Part shown: positions 7,463 through 17,988 of the stretch, piece after piece | How the letters are laid out: each line of letters opens with the position of its first letter | How positions within the stretch are numbered: the first letter of the stretch is position 1 | Source of the DNA: Bordetella sp. FB-8 | GTDB taxonomy: Bacteria > Pseudomonadota > Gammaproteobacteria > Burkholderiales > Burkholderiaceae_B | Direction of reading: 5' to 3' | Length of the DNA stretch: 64,000 bases | Assembly (NCBI RefSeq): GCF_000382185.1 | Contig: NZ_KB907784.1 | Span: 1,885,633-1,949,632, forward strand | Program-made: the position numbers and the translations under genes | The notes under the pieces: model-generated | What the model was told of the DNA's origin: nothing | Seen by the model: the letters and a program-made list of their open reading frames with translations, nothing else | Databases searched by the model: none

Positions 7463-8707
7463 TCAGAACCGCTCGATCGAGAATGGCCTGAGCACGCGCT
7501 GGTCGTCGGGCCGGCCGGCCATGGCGCCGGCGATCAGCCTGCCGGTATTGGCCGATCCTGTCAGGCCCAGATGGCCGTGGCCGAAAGCGCACCACAGCCC
7601 AGGCCGACTGGGCACCGGGCCCAGCACCGGCATGGAGTCGGGCAGGCAGGGGCGGTGCCCCATCCAGGTCTGCGCGCTATCGACATCCAATGCCGGCAGG
7701 CCGGCGCGGGCGTGTTCGCCCAGCAAGCGTGCGCGTTTCATCGAGGGCGGGCGCGTCAGGCTGCCGAACTCCACCGTGCCGGCCAGGCGCAGGCCGGTTT
7801 CCATGGGCGTGATGAACAGCTTGCGGTCGGCCAGCACGACCTGATGCGCAAGTTCGAGATTGGGCCGGGCCAGCTGCAGGTGATAGCCGCGTTGGCTTTC
7901 AAGCGGTATCTTCCATCCCTGCGCGGCGAGCAGCGGCCCGGACCACGCGCCGGCGCAGACCACCACGCGTTGGGCCTGCCAGCGGCGCGTGCCGTCCGAC
8001 AGCGTCCAGCCTGAAGCATCGGCCTGCAGCGACTGGATGGGGGCGGACACGAAGGTGGCCTGCATGGCGGCCAGGCGCGCCGCCAGGGCCTGGGCATAGC
8101 GCAACGGGTTGGCCACCCATCCTTCGGTGGGCAGGAAGACGCCGACGCGGTAGCCCGGGCCGACCTCGGGCTCCATGGCCTCGATGGTGGGGCGGCTGAC
8201 CTTTTCCAGATGTAGCCCGTATTGCTGCTTGAGCGCCCATGAGGCCTGGTCTTTGGCGTAATAGGCTTCGTCGGGATAAAGGTGCAGTTGGCCGGTGCTG
8301 CGGATCAGCTCGCTCTGGCCCAGTTCGGCGGCGATCTGGGTATGCGCCTGCACCGAGCCGCGCAGCAGCTCGGACAGGGCCGCCGCGATGGCCCCGACGC
8401 GCTCGGGTCTGGATGCCGCCACGAAACGGGCCAGCCACGGTGCGATCTGCAGCCAGTAATAGGGCGGCACGTGCAGCGGTCCGCGCGAATCCAGCAGCAT
8501 CGAGAAGGCGGTCTTTAGGATGCCGGGCGTGGCCAGCGGCACCACCGAACGCGAGGACAGCGCCCCGGCGTTGCCCGACGAGCACTGCGATCCCGCGGGA
8601 TTGGGGTCGAACAGGGTGATGGCGTGACCCGCCTGGCGCAGGCTGTAGGCGGTACACAGGCCGACGATGCCGGCGCCGACGATGGCGATGCGTTCGCCTT
8701 GCTGCAT
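7463..8707 (-). CDS. DadA-like FAD-dependent D-amino acid dehydrogenase
   Basis: 414 residues of the DAO/DadA flavoprotein family. The dinucleotide-binding motif is RIAIVGAGIVGL near the N terminus, and the C-terminal FAD-contacting segment GLWCAFGHGHLGLTGS fits the family. Members oxidatively deaminate D-amino acids (or imino acids such as hydroxyproline) at the membrane and pass electrons to quinone. The start at 8707 (MQQGERIAIVG) is chosen because similarity starts there. It converges with the GntR gene and is divergent from the YhiN-like gene with an 87-base spacer. Substrate is unknown; no racemase is adjacent. Confidence 0.85.
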   Translation of the reverse strand: MQQGERIAIVGAGIVGLCTAYSLRQAGHAITLFDPNPAGSQCSSGNAGALSSRSVVPLATPGILKTAFSMLLDSRGPLHVPPYYWLQIAPWLARFVAASRPERVGAIAAALSELLRGSVQAHTQIAAELGQSELIRSTGQLHLYPDEAYYAKDQASWALKQQYGLHLEKVSRPTIEAMEPEVGPGYRVGVFLPTEGWVANPLRYAQALAARLAAMQATFVSAPIQSLQADASGWTLSDGTRRWQAQRVVVCAGAWSGPLLAAQGWKIPLESQRGYHLQLARPNLELAHQVVLADRKLFITPMETGLRLAGTVEFGSLTRPPSMKRARLLGEHARAGLPALDVDSAQTWMGHRPCLPDSMPVLGPVPSRPGLWCAFGHGHLGLTGSANTGRLIAGAMAGRPDDQRVLRPFSIERF

Positions 8708-8794
8708 GAGAGATCCCTTGTCGCGTGATACGCGTGGCAAGCAATGATAGCGTTCCTGCGGCGGCGGCGCGTCGCGATCTGGTCAAATAGCGCC

Positions 8795-9991
8795 ATGAGC
8801 GATTCCTTCGACGTTGCCGTGATCGGCGCCGGCGCGGCCGGCATGATGTGCGCCGCGGTGGCGGGCCTGCGCGGCCTGCGCGTGGTGCTGATCGACCACG
8901 CTGCGAAGCTGGCCGAGAAAATCCGCATTTCGGGCGGAGGCCGCTGCAACTTCACCAACATCGGCGCTGGTCCGGGCAATTTCCTGTCGGAAAACCCCCA
9001 TTTCTGCCGCTCGGCCCTGGCGGGCTATACGCCGCGCGATTTTCTCGATCTGGTGCGCAGCCATCGCATCGCCTGGCACGAAAAGCATCGCGGCCAACTG
9101 TTCTGCGACCAATCCAGCGCAGACATCATTGACATGCTGCGCGCCGAATGCGGGCAGGGCGCCGTGGCCTGGCGCATGTCTTGCGCAGTACGCGAGATCG
9201 CGCGCAGCGATGCGGGCTACGAACTGCGCACCAGCCTGGGCCTGCTGCGCGCGGCCAAGCTGGTGATCGCCACCGGCGGCATGGCCATTCCGCAACTGGG
9301 CGCCACCGATTTCGGTTTGAAGGTGGCGCGCCAATTCGGTCTGAAGGTCGTCGAGCCGCGTCCCGCGCTGGTGCCGCTGACCTTCGACGCGGCGCAGTGG
9401 CAGCCTTTTGCGGAACTTTCCGGCGCGGCGCTCGAAGTCGATCTGCAAACCGGACAGGACAAGGCCGGCGGCCGCTTTCTGGAGGACCTGCTGTTCACGC
9501 ACCGCGGCCTGTCGGGACCCGCCATCCTGCAGATATCGAGCTACTGGAATCCCGGCCAGGCCGTGCAGATCGACCTCGCGCCAGGGCGCGACATGGCCGA
9601 AGAATTGTTGGCGCTCAAGCCCGGCAGTAAACAACAGTTGCAGACCGTGCTGAGCGAACGGTGGCCCCGGCGGCTGGCGGAAGCCTGGTTGCGGGTCGCG
9701 GGCGTGGGCGCCGGCGCGAGGCTGGCCGATATGTCCGACAAGGCCTTGCGCGCATTGAGCGAACGCATTCACCGCTGGCAGCTCGTCCCCATCGGCACCG
9801 CGGGCTACAAAAAAGCCGAAGCCATGCGCGGCGGCGTGGACACGCGCGGCCTGGACCAGAAGTCTATGCAGGCCAAGGCCGTCCCCGGCCTGCATTTCAT
9901 CGGCGAGACCGTGGACGTCACCGGTTGGCTGGGCGGCTACAACTTTCAATGGGCCTGGGCTTCGGGCGTGGCTTGCGGCCGGGCGCTGTAA
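8795..9991 (+). CDS. YhiN/HI0933-family NAD(P)/FAD-dependent oxidoreductase
   Basis: 398-residue flavoprotein of the HI0933/YhiN family (aminoacetone oxidase-like), of uncertain physiological role. It shows the FAD motif VIGAGAAGMM, the family signature KIRISGGGRCNFTN, and a C-terminal GETVDVTGWLGGYNFQWAWASG. ATG at 8795 is preferred over an upstream in-frame ATG at 8744, which adds an unconserved arginine-rich leader. It is followed by the glycine riboswitch of the gcv operon, and no functional link is evident. A more distant relative lies at 60605-61837. Confidence 0.88.
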   Translation: MSDSFDVAVIGAGAAGMMCAAVAGLRGLRVVLIDHAAKLAEKIRISGGGRCNFTNIGAGPGNFLSENPHFCRSALAGYTPRDFLDLVRSHRIAWHEKHRGQLFCDQSSADIIDMLRAECGQGAVAWRMSCAVREIARSDAGYELRTSLGLLRAAKLVIATGGMAIPQLGATDFGLKVARQFGLKVVEPRPALVPLTFDAAQWQPFAELSGAALEVDLQTGQDKAGGRFLEDLLFTHRGLSGPAILQISSYWNPGQAVQIDLAPGRDMAEELLALKPGSKQQLQTVLSERWPRRLAEAWLRVAGVGAGARLADMSDKALRALSERIHRWQLVPIGTAGYKKAEAMRGGVDTRGLDQKSMQAKAVPGLHFIGETVDVTGWLGGYNFQWAWASGVACGRAL

Positions 9992-10080
9992 ACGGGGCGG
10001 GAGCGCGCCCGAACGAACCCGGGTTTTCCCAGGCAAGAACCCCAGACAAGCCGGTTATACTGCGCCCTGCTGTGATGCAG

Positions 10081-10300
10081 GGTGCGGGAGAGAGCGGACG
10101 CAAGTCCGCCGCCGAAGGCGCAATTCGCCCGGAATCGCTCAGGTAACCCATACCGCACCTGCCCGGCGTCCACATCGGCGCCGAAACAGCACTCTGGAGA
10201 GACCTGGCGCCCTGTGATTGCGGGCCGCCCAGGCGCCGAAGGTGCAAACCCGCCGTTCCCAGCGACGCGGGGCAACTCTCAGGCAAAAGGACAGAGGGGC
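10081..10300 (+). ncRNA. Tandem glycine riboswitch
   Basis: Two consecutive glycine aptamers precede gcvT. Aptamer I (about 10081-10159) is closed by GGTGCGG/CCGCACC and holds GAGAGAGC, CCGCCGAAGGCGCAA and GAATCGCTCAGGTA. Aptamer II (about 10187-10299) is closed by CTCTG/CAGAG and holds GGAGAGACC, GGCGCCGAAGGTGCAAAC and AACTCTCAGGCAAAAGGACAGA. These are the conserved cores of the gcvT RNA element, which turns on glycine cleavage genes when glycine is bound. A TATACT at 10056-10061 is a plausible -10 box. About 90 bases between the aptamers and the gcvT ATG form the expression platform. Confidence 0.96.
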
Positions 10301-10393
10301 GGAACATCGGCCGGTGACGCGAGTCGTCCGGAGCGCTTTCCGCTTCCGTTGCCGGCATTGCGTAAATCGACCGTAGCCACGGAGTCTTCCCGC

Positions 10394-11494
10394 ATGTCCG
10401 CACCTTTGCAGCGCACCCCGCTTTACGACGCCCACCTCGCCGCCGGCGCCCGCACCGTCGATTTCGGCGGCTGGGACATGCCCGTCAACTACGGCTCCCA
10501 GATCGAAGAGCACCATGCCGTGCGCCAGGCCAGCGGCATGTTCGACGTGTCGCACATGCTCAACGTCGACGTGACCGGCGACGGCGCCTACGACTTCCTG
10601 CGCCGGCTCGTCGCCAACGACGTAGCCAAGCTCACCACGCCGGGCAAGGCGCTCTACAGCTGCATGCTCAATCCGCAGGGCGGGGTGATCGACGATCTCA
10701 TCGTCTACTTCTTCGCCTCCGATGCCTGGCGAGTGGTGGTCAACGCCGGCACGGCCGACAAGGACGTGGCCTGGATGCGCCGCGTCGCCGCGTCGGGCAA
10801 GTTCGAGGTGACCATCACGCCGCGCCGCGACCTGGCCATGGTGGCCGTGCAAGGCCCGCAGGCCCGCGCCAAGGTCTGGGCCGTGCGCCCGGCCTGGAAG
10901 GCCGCCACGGAAAACCTCACGCCCTTCTCGGGCGCGGCATTGGACGGCGACACGCTGGTGGCGCGCACCGGCTACACCGGCGAAGACGGCTTCGAGATCG
11001 TGCTGCCGGCCGGTGAGGCCACGGCTTTCTGGAACGACCTCGCCGCCGCGGGCGTGCGGCCCTGCGGCCTGGGCGCGCGCGACACGCTGCGTCTGGAAGC
11101 CGGCATGAATCTTTACGGCCAGGACATGGACGAACTCATCCATCCCGACCAGGCCGGGCTGACCTGGACGGTCTCGTTCAAGGACGCCGCGCGCCGCTTT
11201 ATCGGCCGCGATGCCATCGAGCAGTTCGCCACGCCCGCCGCCTTCCTGGGCCTCAAATTGCGCGACCGCGGCGTGATGCGCTCGCACATGAAGGTGCAGA
11301 CCGCGCTGGGCGAAGGCGAAGTCACCAGCGGCACCATGTCGCCCACGCTAAACGTGTCGGTGGGATTTGCCCGGCTGCCCGTCGGTGTCAAGCCCGGCGA
11401 CGCCGTGCAGGTCGACATCCGCGGCAAGTGGGTGCCCGCCCAGGTTTGCAAGCTGCCTTTCGTGCGCAACGGCAAAGCCGTCGAGCACGCCTGA
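10394..11494 (+). CDS. gcvT: Glycine cleavage system T protein (aminomethyltransferase)
   Basis: 366 residues, normal length. GcvT moves the methylene group from the aminomethyl-lipoyl arm of GcvH to tetrahydrofolate, releasing ammonia. Family segments include [24 protein letters not shown] at the N terminus, [10 protein letters not shown] in the middle and [21 protein letters not shown] towards the C-terminal half. ATG 10394 is the start: the frame is open through the riboswitch, but that upstream translation is an artefact. First gene of gcvTHP; 43 bases to gcvH. Confidence 0.97.
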   Translation: MSAPLQRTPLYDAHLAAGARTVDFGGWDMPVNYGSQIEEHHAVRQASGMFDVSHMLNVDVTGDGAYDFLRRLVANDVAKLTTPGKALYSCMLNPQGGVIDDLIVYFFASDAWRVVVNAGTADKDVAWMRRVAASGKFEVTITPRRDLAMVAVQGPQARAKVWAVRPAWKAATENLTPFSGAALDGDTLVARTGYTGEDGFEIVLPAGEATAFWNDLAAAGVRPCGLGARDTLRLEAGMNLYGQDMDELIHPDQAGLTWTVSFKDAARRFIGRDAIEQFATPAAFLGLKLRDRGVMRSHMKVQTALGEGEVTSGTMSPTLNVSVGFARLPVGVKPGDAVQVDIRGKWVPAQVCKLPFVRNGKAVEHA

Positions 11495-11537
11495 TTTCAT
11501 CGCTCAATCCCAATCCTTTTCTCCAGGAGCTCACCCC

Positions 11538-11915
11538 ATGAGTCTGCCCACCGATCGCAAGTACACCGAGTCCCATGAGTGGGTGAAGGCCGAAGACGGC
11601 GTCTTTGTCATCGGCATTACCGACAACGCCCAGAACCAATTGGGCGACATCGTCTTCGTGGGCGATGTCGATGTCGGCGCCAAGCTGGGCGCGGGCGACA
11701 CCGCCGCCGTAGTCGAATCGGTCAAGGCCGCTTCCGACATCTACGCGCCGGTGGCCGGCGAGGTCGTCGCCTTCAATGACGCGCTGGACGCCAATCCGTC
11801 GGCCATCAACGAATCGCCCTACGAAGCCTGGATCTTCAAGATCAAGCCGAACAACGCCGCCGACGCCGACGCCCTGATGGATGCCGCCGGCTACGCCGCG
11901 GCCAACGGCCTGTAA
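11538..11915 (+). CDS. gcvH: Glycine cleavage system H protein
   Basis: 125-residue lipoyl carrier that shuttles the aminomethyl group between GcvP, GcvT and Lpd. The lipoylated lysine is Lys63 in [10 protein letters not shown], inside the lipoyl hairpin, and the N-terminal YTESHEWV motif is typical. AGGAG lies 8-10 bases before ATG 11538, which rules out the longer upstream frame. The gene sits between gcvT and gcvP in one riboswitch-controlled transcript. No lpd gene is in the window, so the L protein must come from elsewhere. Confidence 0.97.
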   Translation: MSLPTDRKYTESHEWVKAEDGVFVIGITDNAQNQLGDIVFVGDVDVGAKLGAGDTAAVVESVKAASDIYAPVAGEVVAFNDALDANPSAINESPYEAWIFKIKPNNAADADALMDAAGYAAANGL

Positions 11916-11985
11916 TCGACGTCGTAAGACGGCCGCGCCGGCCTGGTCCGGTGCGGCCCGCACCCCTGTTTCCGAGATAGCCCCC

Positions 11986-14859
<2,874 letters not shown>

Positions 14860-14908
14860 GGCTGTAGCGATGCCCGAGCCCGGGCGCGAGTCCGGGCCTT
14901 GACGAAAC

Positions 14909-14936
14909 AAAAGAGGCGGCCGCGGCCGCCTCTTTT
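14909..14936. terminator. Bidirectional intrinsic terminator after gcvP
   Basis: A 28-base perfect palindrome (AAAAGAGGCGGC and its complement around a central CGCG) ends in a TCTTTT run on the + strand and has the matching A-run on the other side. It ends the gcvTHP transcript and separates it from the downstream GNAT gene. Confidence 0.9.
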
Positions 14937-14963
14937 CATGTGCACGGGAACAAGGCGGGGGAT

Positions 14964-15431
14964 ATGGATAAAGGCTTCATCGTCAGGTCGGTCCGGCAAG
15001 CGGACTTCCCATTGTGGAAGCTGTTATGGGACGGCTACAACGCGTTCTACGGCCGAGCGGGCGTCACGGCGCTTGATCCGGAGATAACCGCGACCACGTG
15101 GAGGCGTTTTTTCGACGGCTACGAACCCATGTATGGGCTCGTAGCCGAGAGCGAAGAGGGCGGTCTGCTGGGGCTGACGCACTACCTGCTTCACCGCAGC
15201 ACGACGCAGATCGGGCCCAACTGCTACCTGCAGGATCTCTTCACCGCCGAGGCTGCCCGCGGCAAAGGCGTGGGCCGCGCGCTCATCGAGGCGGTCTATC
15301 AGCGCGCTGCCCAGGCCGACGCCGGCCGGGTGTATTGGCAGACCCAAACGCACAACGCCACGGCCCGCAGGCTTTACGACGCCGTGGCGGAAGATTCGGG
15401 CTTCATGGTTTATCGCAAACTGATGCCGTAG
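14964..15431 (+). CDS. GNAT-family N-acetyltransferase
   Basis: 155-residue single GNAT domain. The acetyl-CoA-binding motif A reads LQDLFTAEAARGKGVGRALIEAVY (about residues 88-111), and a late NATARRLYDAV segment matches motif B. The substrate is not predictable. ATG 14964 with a nearby GGGGGA is preferred over a GTG at 14940 that lies against the terminator hairpin. The hslR gene follows 21 bases later and may be co-transcribed. Confidence 0.88.
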   Translation: MDKGFIVRSVRQADFPLWKLLWDGYNAFYGRAGVTALDPEITATTWRRFFDGYEPMYGLVAESEEGGLLGLTHYLLHRSTTQIGPNCYLQDLFTAEAARGKGVGRALIEAVYQRAAQADAGRVYWQTQTHNATARRLYDAVAEDSGFMVYRKLMP

Positions 15432-15452
15432 GCATTGAATCGGGCGCACAGT

Positions 15453-15839
15453 ATGGCAATCGAGAAAATCCGCCTGGACAAATGGCTGTGGGCCGCGCGC
15501 TTCTACAAGACGCGCAGCATTGCCGTCGATGAGATCGGCAAGGGGCGGGTCCATGTGAACGGCGCGGTGGGCAAGCCTTCGCGCGAAGTGGGGCCTGGCG
15601 ACCTGGTCAGCATCCGCAAGCAGGATCTGGTGTTCCATATCGAGGTGCGCGGCGTAAGCGGCGCGCGCGGCCCGGCGCCGGTGGCGCGCCTGCTGTACGA
15701 GGAGACGCCGGAGAGCATCAAGGCGCGCGAGCGCGCCGCTACGTTGAGAAAACTGGCGCCCGAGCCGGCGCTGGACCTACGCGAAGGCCGGCCGACCAAG
15801 AAGGACAGGCGTACGATCGACGGTTTTCGGGGGCGTTAG
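15453..15839 (+). CDS. hslR: Heat shock protein 15, S4-domain RNA-binding protein
   Basis: 128 residues: an S4 domain (about residues 5-65: IRLDKWLWAARFYKTRSIA, then GRVHVNGAVGKPSREVGPGD) followed by a basic tail, which matches Hsp15/HslR. Hsp15 binds 50S subunits that carry a stalled nascent chain and helps recycle them. ATG 15453 is the start because the S4 domain begins immediately after it; an ATG-like codon at 15435 adds an unconserved extension. No heat-shock promoter was recognised. Confidence 0.88.
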   Translation: MAIEKIRLDKWLWAARFYKTRSIAVDEIGKGRVHVNGAVGKPSREVGPGDLVSIRKQDLVFHIEVRGVSGARGPAPVARLLYEETPESIKARERAATLRKLAPEPALDLREGRPTKKDRRTIDGFRGR

Positions 15840-15878
15840 AGTCCGGCTGCACGGGCCTGCCGTTTGGACCCGGCGAGC

Positions 15879-16691
15879 TTACTTGCCCACGTCCTTGCAG
15901 CTGTGATCCTGCAGTTCTTCGGCCGAACCCGGATTGGCATTCTGGCCGCGGGCCTGGTAGTACCCATCCACCACGAAGAACCCGCCCGGCGCGGTTGCCA
16001 TGAAGATGGCGTGATCGCCGATGGCCTGCCCCTGGGCTTCGGCCTGCTTCAGCACTCGATCGTAGGGATGCACGCGCTTCGCCGTGGCGGATGCAACGCG
16101 CATCAGTCGATAGAAATGATTATTCAAGCGCGCATCCACCCACGTTCCCGGCGCCGCGTCGTCATAGGCGGATAAGGCATTGCGCATGGCCTGCGACATG
16201 CAGTCGATATGGATGTGCAGCTGATTCTGCGAACGCCCCTTGGCCGAGTTGATCGCCAGGCTCATCAAGGCGTCCGGCACGTGCGCGTCCAAGGCCTTGC
16301 TGACGAAATCCCGGTTTTCCCAGGCATCGAGGAAGTAGTCGGGTGCGCCGGGCTGTGAGAGCGCCGGGCTTTCCATGCCCGCCACGCGCGCGGTGGGTAT
16401 CAGCAAATACTGCCCCTGGCCGCGTATGTCCTTGAGCAGGGCGTAGCCGTCCGGGCTCACCTTGGCGCATTTGCCCGGCCCTTTGCCGGCGGCGTCCGAC
16501 GGCACGCACGACTGGCTGACGATCTGCCACAGTGCATCGGGGTTGTGGACGTAGACGACCGCCTGGCAACCGAGGAGCAGCGCTGCCGTGATGGCCAGGC
16601 CTGTCGCGGCCTGCAGGATCCGCCGTGTGCTTGCGGACATGCGTGACATGAAGAGCGCTCGAGCGGCTTTCGGAGAGGAGATTTTGCTCAT
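15879..16691 (-). CDS. cdh: CDP-diacylglycerol pyrophosphatase
   Basis: 270 residues of the Cdh family, HIT-superfamily hydrolases that split CDP-diacylglycerol into phosphatidate and CMP at the inner membrane. The HIT-like catalytic triad region is QNQLHIHIDC (about residue 160), and an N-terminal hydrophobic helix (LAITAALLLGC) anchors it in the membrane; its LLGC resembles a weak lipobox. The start at 16691 is a choice between several methionines (16691, 16649). The frame stays open upstream, but that extension lies over the brnT gene and is not real. Confidence 0.85.
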   Translation of the reverse strand: MSKISSPKAARALFMSRMSASTRRILQAATGLAITAALLLGCQAVVYVHNPDALWQIVSQSCVPSDAAGKGPGKCAKVSPDGYALLKDIRGQGQYLLIPTARVAGMESPALSQPGAPDYFLDAWENRDFVSKALDAHVPDALMSLAINSAKGRSQNQLHIHIDCMSQAMRNALSAYDDAAPGTWVDARLNNHFYRLMRVASATAKRVHPYDRVLKQAEAQGQAIGDHAIFMATAPGGFFVVDGYYQARGQNANPGSAEELQDHSCKDVGK

Positions 16692-16722
16692 AATCGCGCT
16701 TCGTTTTGAAGGGTTGATGTTA

Positions 16723-16742
16723 ATTTTTGTATGGACAAAAAT
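16723..16742. promoter_or_regulatory. Candidate brnTA operator (8-4-8 palindrome)
   Basis: ATTTTTGT-ATGG-ACAAAAAT is a perfect inverted repeat with 8-base arms, ending 8 bases before the brnT ATG and 31 bases from the cdh start. BrnA antitoxins repress their own operon through a palindromic operator at the promoter, so this is the likely site. It could also affect cdh, which is divergent. Confidence 0.55.
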
Positions 16743-16750
16743 AGATGAGA

Positions 16751-17027
16751 ATGGACTTTGATCGCGAAAAAAAACAGGATCAACAGTATCGCCCGGGGCG
16801 TTTTCTTGGCCGAGGCTGCAAATCTTGATGGTGAGACGGCCATTTTCTGGCTCGATGCACGACAAGATGATGGCAAAGACCGCTACGTCGCATTGGGCTA
16901 CATCGCCGCGCGCTTGTACTGCGTGGTCTACACGAATCGGACGGACGCGCGGCGCATCATCAACCTGCGTAAGGCCAATTTGCGCGAGGAAAGGCGCGAT
17001 GCCCAAACTCAAACCTGGTCACATTAG
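16751..17027 (+). pseudogene. brnT: BrnT-family ribonuclease toxin, apparent frameshift
   Basis: BrnT toxins are about 90-residue RelE-fold ribonucleases neutralised by BrnA. Translation from ATG 16751 gives MDFDREKK and then a stop after 25 residues. The next frame gives NRINSIARGVFLAEAANLDG, then DRYVALGYIAARLYCVVYT and RRIINLRKANLREERR, which is the rest of a normal BrnT. Dropping one A from the run of eight at 16767-16774 joins the two into a 91-residue protein of usual length. Possible readings are a null mutation, slippage in the A run, or a sequencing error. A TTG at 16758 could also restart in the main frame, giving 89 residues without the proper N terminus. Confidence 0.75.
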
Positions 17028-17292
17028 TCCTACGCCGAAAGAAGATGCGCTGATCCGCAAGCAAATAGAAGCGGATCCGGACGCTTGGTGCCCGACGGAT
17101 GAGGAATGGGAGCGCATAAAACCGACGGTGCGTGCCGGCGTCGGCCGCCCCAAAGCCGAAGCCACCCAAGAGCGCATCGCGATCCGGCTGTCGCCCGGCG
17201 TGCTGGAGACATTCCGCGCATCCGGCGCGGGCTGGCAGACGCGCATCGACGCGGCGCTACGCGATTGGCTGCGCACGCACAAGCTGGGTTGA
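16999..17292 (+). CDS. brnA: BrnA-family antitoxin
   Basis: 97 residues. The N-terminal half binds toxin (PKEDALIRKQIEADPDAWCPTDEEW), and the C-terminal part is a ribbon-helix-helix-like DNA-binding domain (RIAIRLSPGVLETFRASGAGWQTRIDAALRDWL). It overlaps the end of brnT by 29 bases, the standard toxin-first order of brnTA. The antitoxin is intact although the toxin frame is broken. It probably represses the operon through the palindrome at 16723-16742. Confidence 0.88.
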   Translation: MPKLKPGHISPTPKEDALIRKQIEADPDAWCPTDEEWERIKPTVRAGVGRPKAEATQERIAIRLSPGVLETFRASGAGWQTRIDAALRDWLRTHKLG

Positions 17293-17311
17293 AGAATCTT
17301 CGTACGATGAT

Positions 17312-17770
17312 ATGAACATGCCGCGACAACTCCGCACTCGCCCCGCGACACCCGCCGATCTGCCGTTTCTCATGCGGCTGCGCAAGCGGACGATGCACGC
17401 GCATCTGGCGCGCGCCGGCGAGCGGCTCGACGACGATTGGCATCACCAGCGCGTCATGGCGCATTTCGATTCGGCCCACATCGTCTGCCTGGATGAAACC
17501 CCTGTGGGTCTGTTCAAACACTATCGCACGCAAGAAGAATGGGTGCTGGTGCAGATACAGCTATTGCCCGAGCACCAGGGCCAGGGCATCGGCGAGCGCT
17601 TGATCCGGGGCTTGTTGGACGATGCCAGGCAGGCCGGCCTTCCCGTCGCACTTAGCGTGTTGCACGGCAACCCGGCGCGCAGGCTGTACGAACGGCTCGG
17701 TTTCGAGCAAACGGCTGCGCGGGGCAATGAATTCGAGATGCGGTGCCGTCCTTCTTTGCAAGCGCGATAA
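17312..17770 (+). CDS. GNAT-family N-acetyltransferase
   Basis: 152-residue GNAT domain. The acetyl-CoA motif is LLPEHQGQGIGERLIRGLL (about residues 83-101), and NPARRLYERLGFEQTA is the typical C-terminal strand-helix region. It starts 19 bases after brnA (ATG 17312, with an alternative at 17318), so it may be read with brnTA, but no role in that system is known. Substrate unknown. Confidence 0.85.
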   Translation: MNMPRQLRTRPATPADLPFLMRLRKRTMHAHLARAGERLDDDWHHQRVMAHFDSAHIVCLDETPVGLFKHYRTQEEWVLVQIQLLPEHQGQGIGERLIRGLLDDARQAGLPVALSVLHGNPARRLYERLGFEQTAARGNEFEMRCRPSLQAR

Positions 17771-17799
17771 GCCTTGAGCGGGCGGGATGGCGCCGCACG

Positions 17800-17985
17800 C
17801 GCCGCGATCGATCTGGCCCTATGCAGACACTGTTGCACGGCGGCACGTGCGAAGGGCCGCCGGGATTGCTGCCGCACTATCGCGCCGACGATTACGGTGC
17901 TTGCTTCAGAGACCCGGAAGGCAACAGACTCGGCGTGTGCTGGCATGACCCGGCGCAGGCGGCCGGCGGAGGTTGGCTCACGCCC
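17800..17985 (+). pseudogene. VOC/glyoxalase-like C-terminal remnant
   Basis: About 40 codons (HGGTCEGPPGLLPHY, then YGACFRDPEGNRLGV) match the last beta-alpha-beta part of vicinal-oxygen-chelate proteins, in which GG...GxPGxRPHY and RDPDGNK are typical. The N-terminal module is absent and the frame upstream is unrelated, so this is a fragment left by deletion. The metal-binding Glu expected near the end is not evident. It borders the MocR gene. Confidence 0.6.
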
Positions 17986-17988
17986 GGC

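Noticed and set aside
10082..10393. N-terminal extension of gcvT through the riboswitch
   Set aside because: The bases are the conserved glycine aptamers, and GcvT homology starts at ATG 10394.
16692..17012. N-terminal extension of cdh
   Set aside because: It covers brnT on the opposite strand and has no relation to CDP-diacylglycerol pyrophosphatases.
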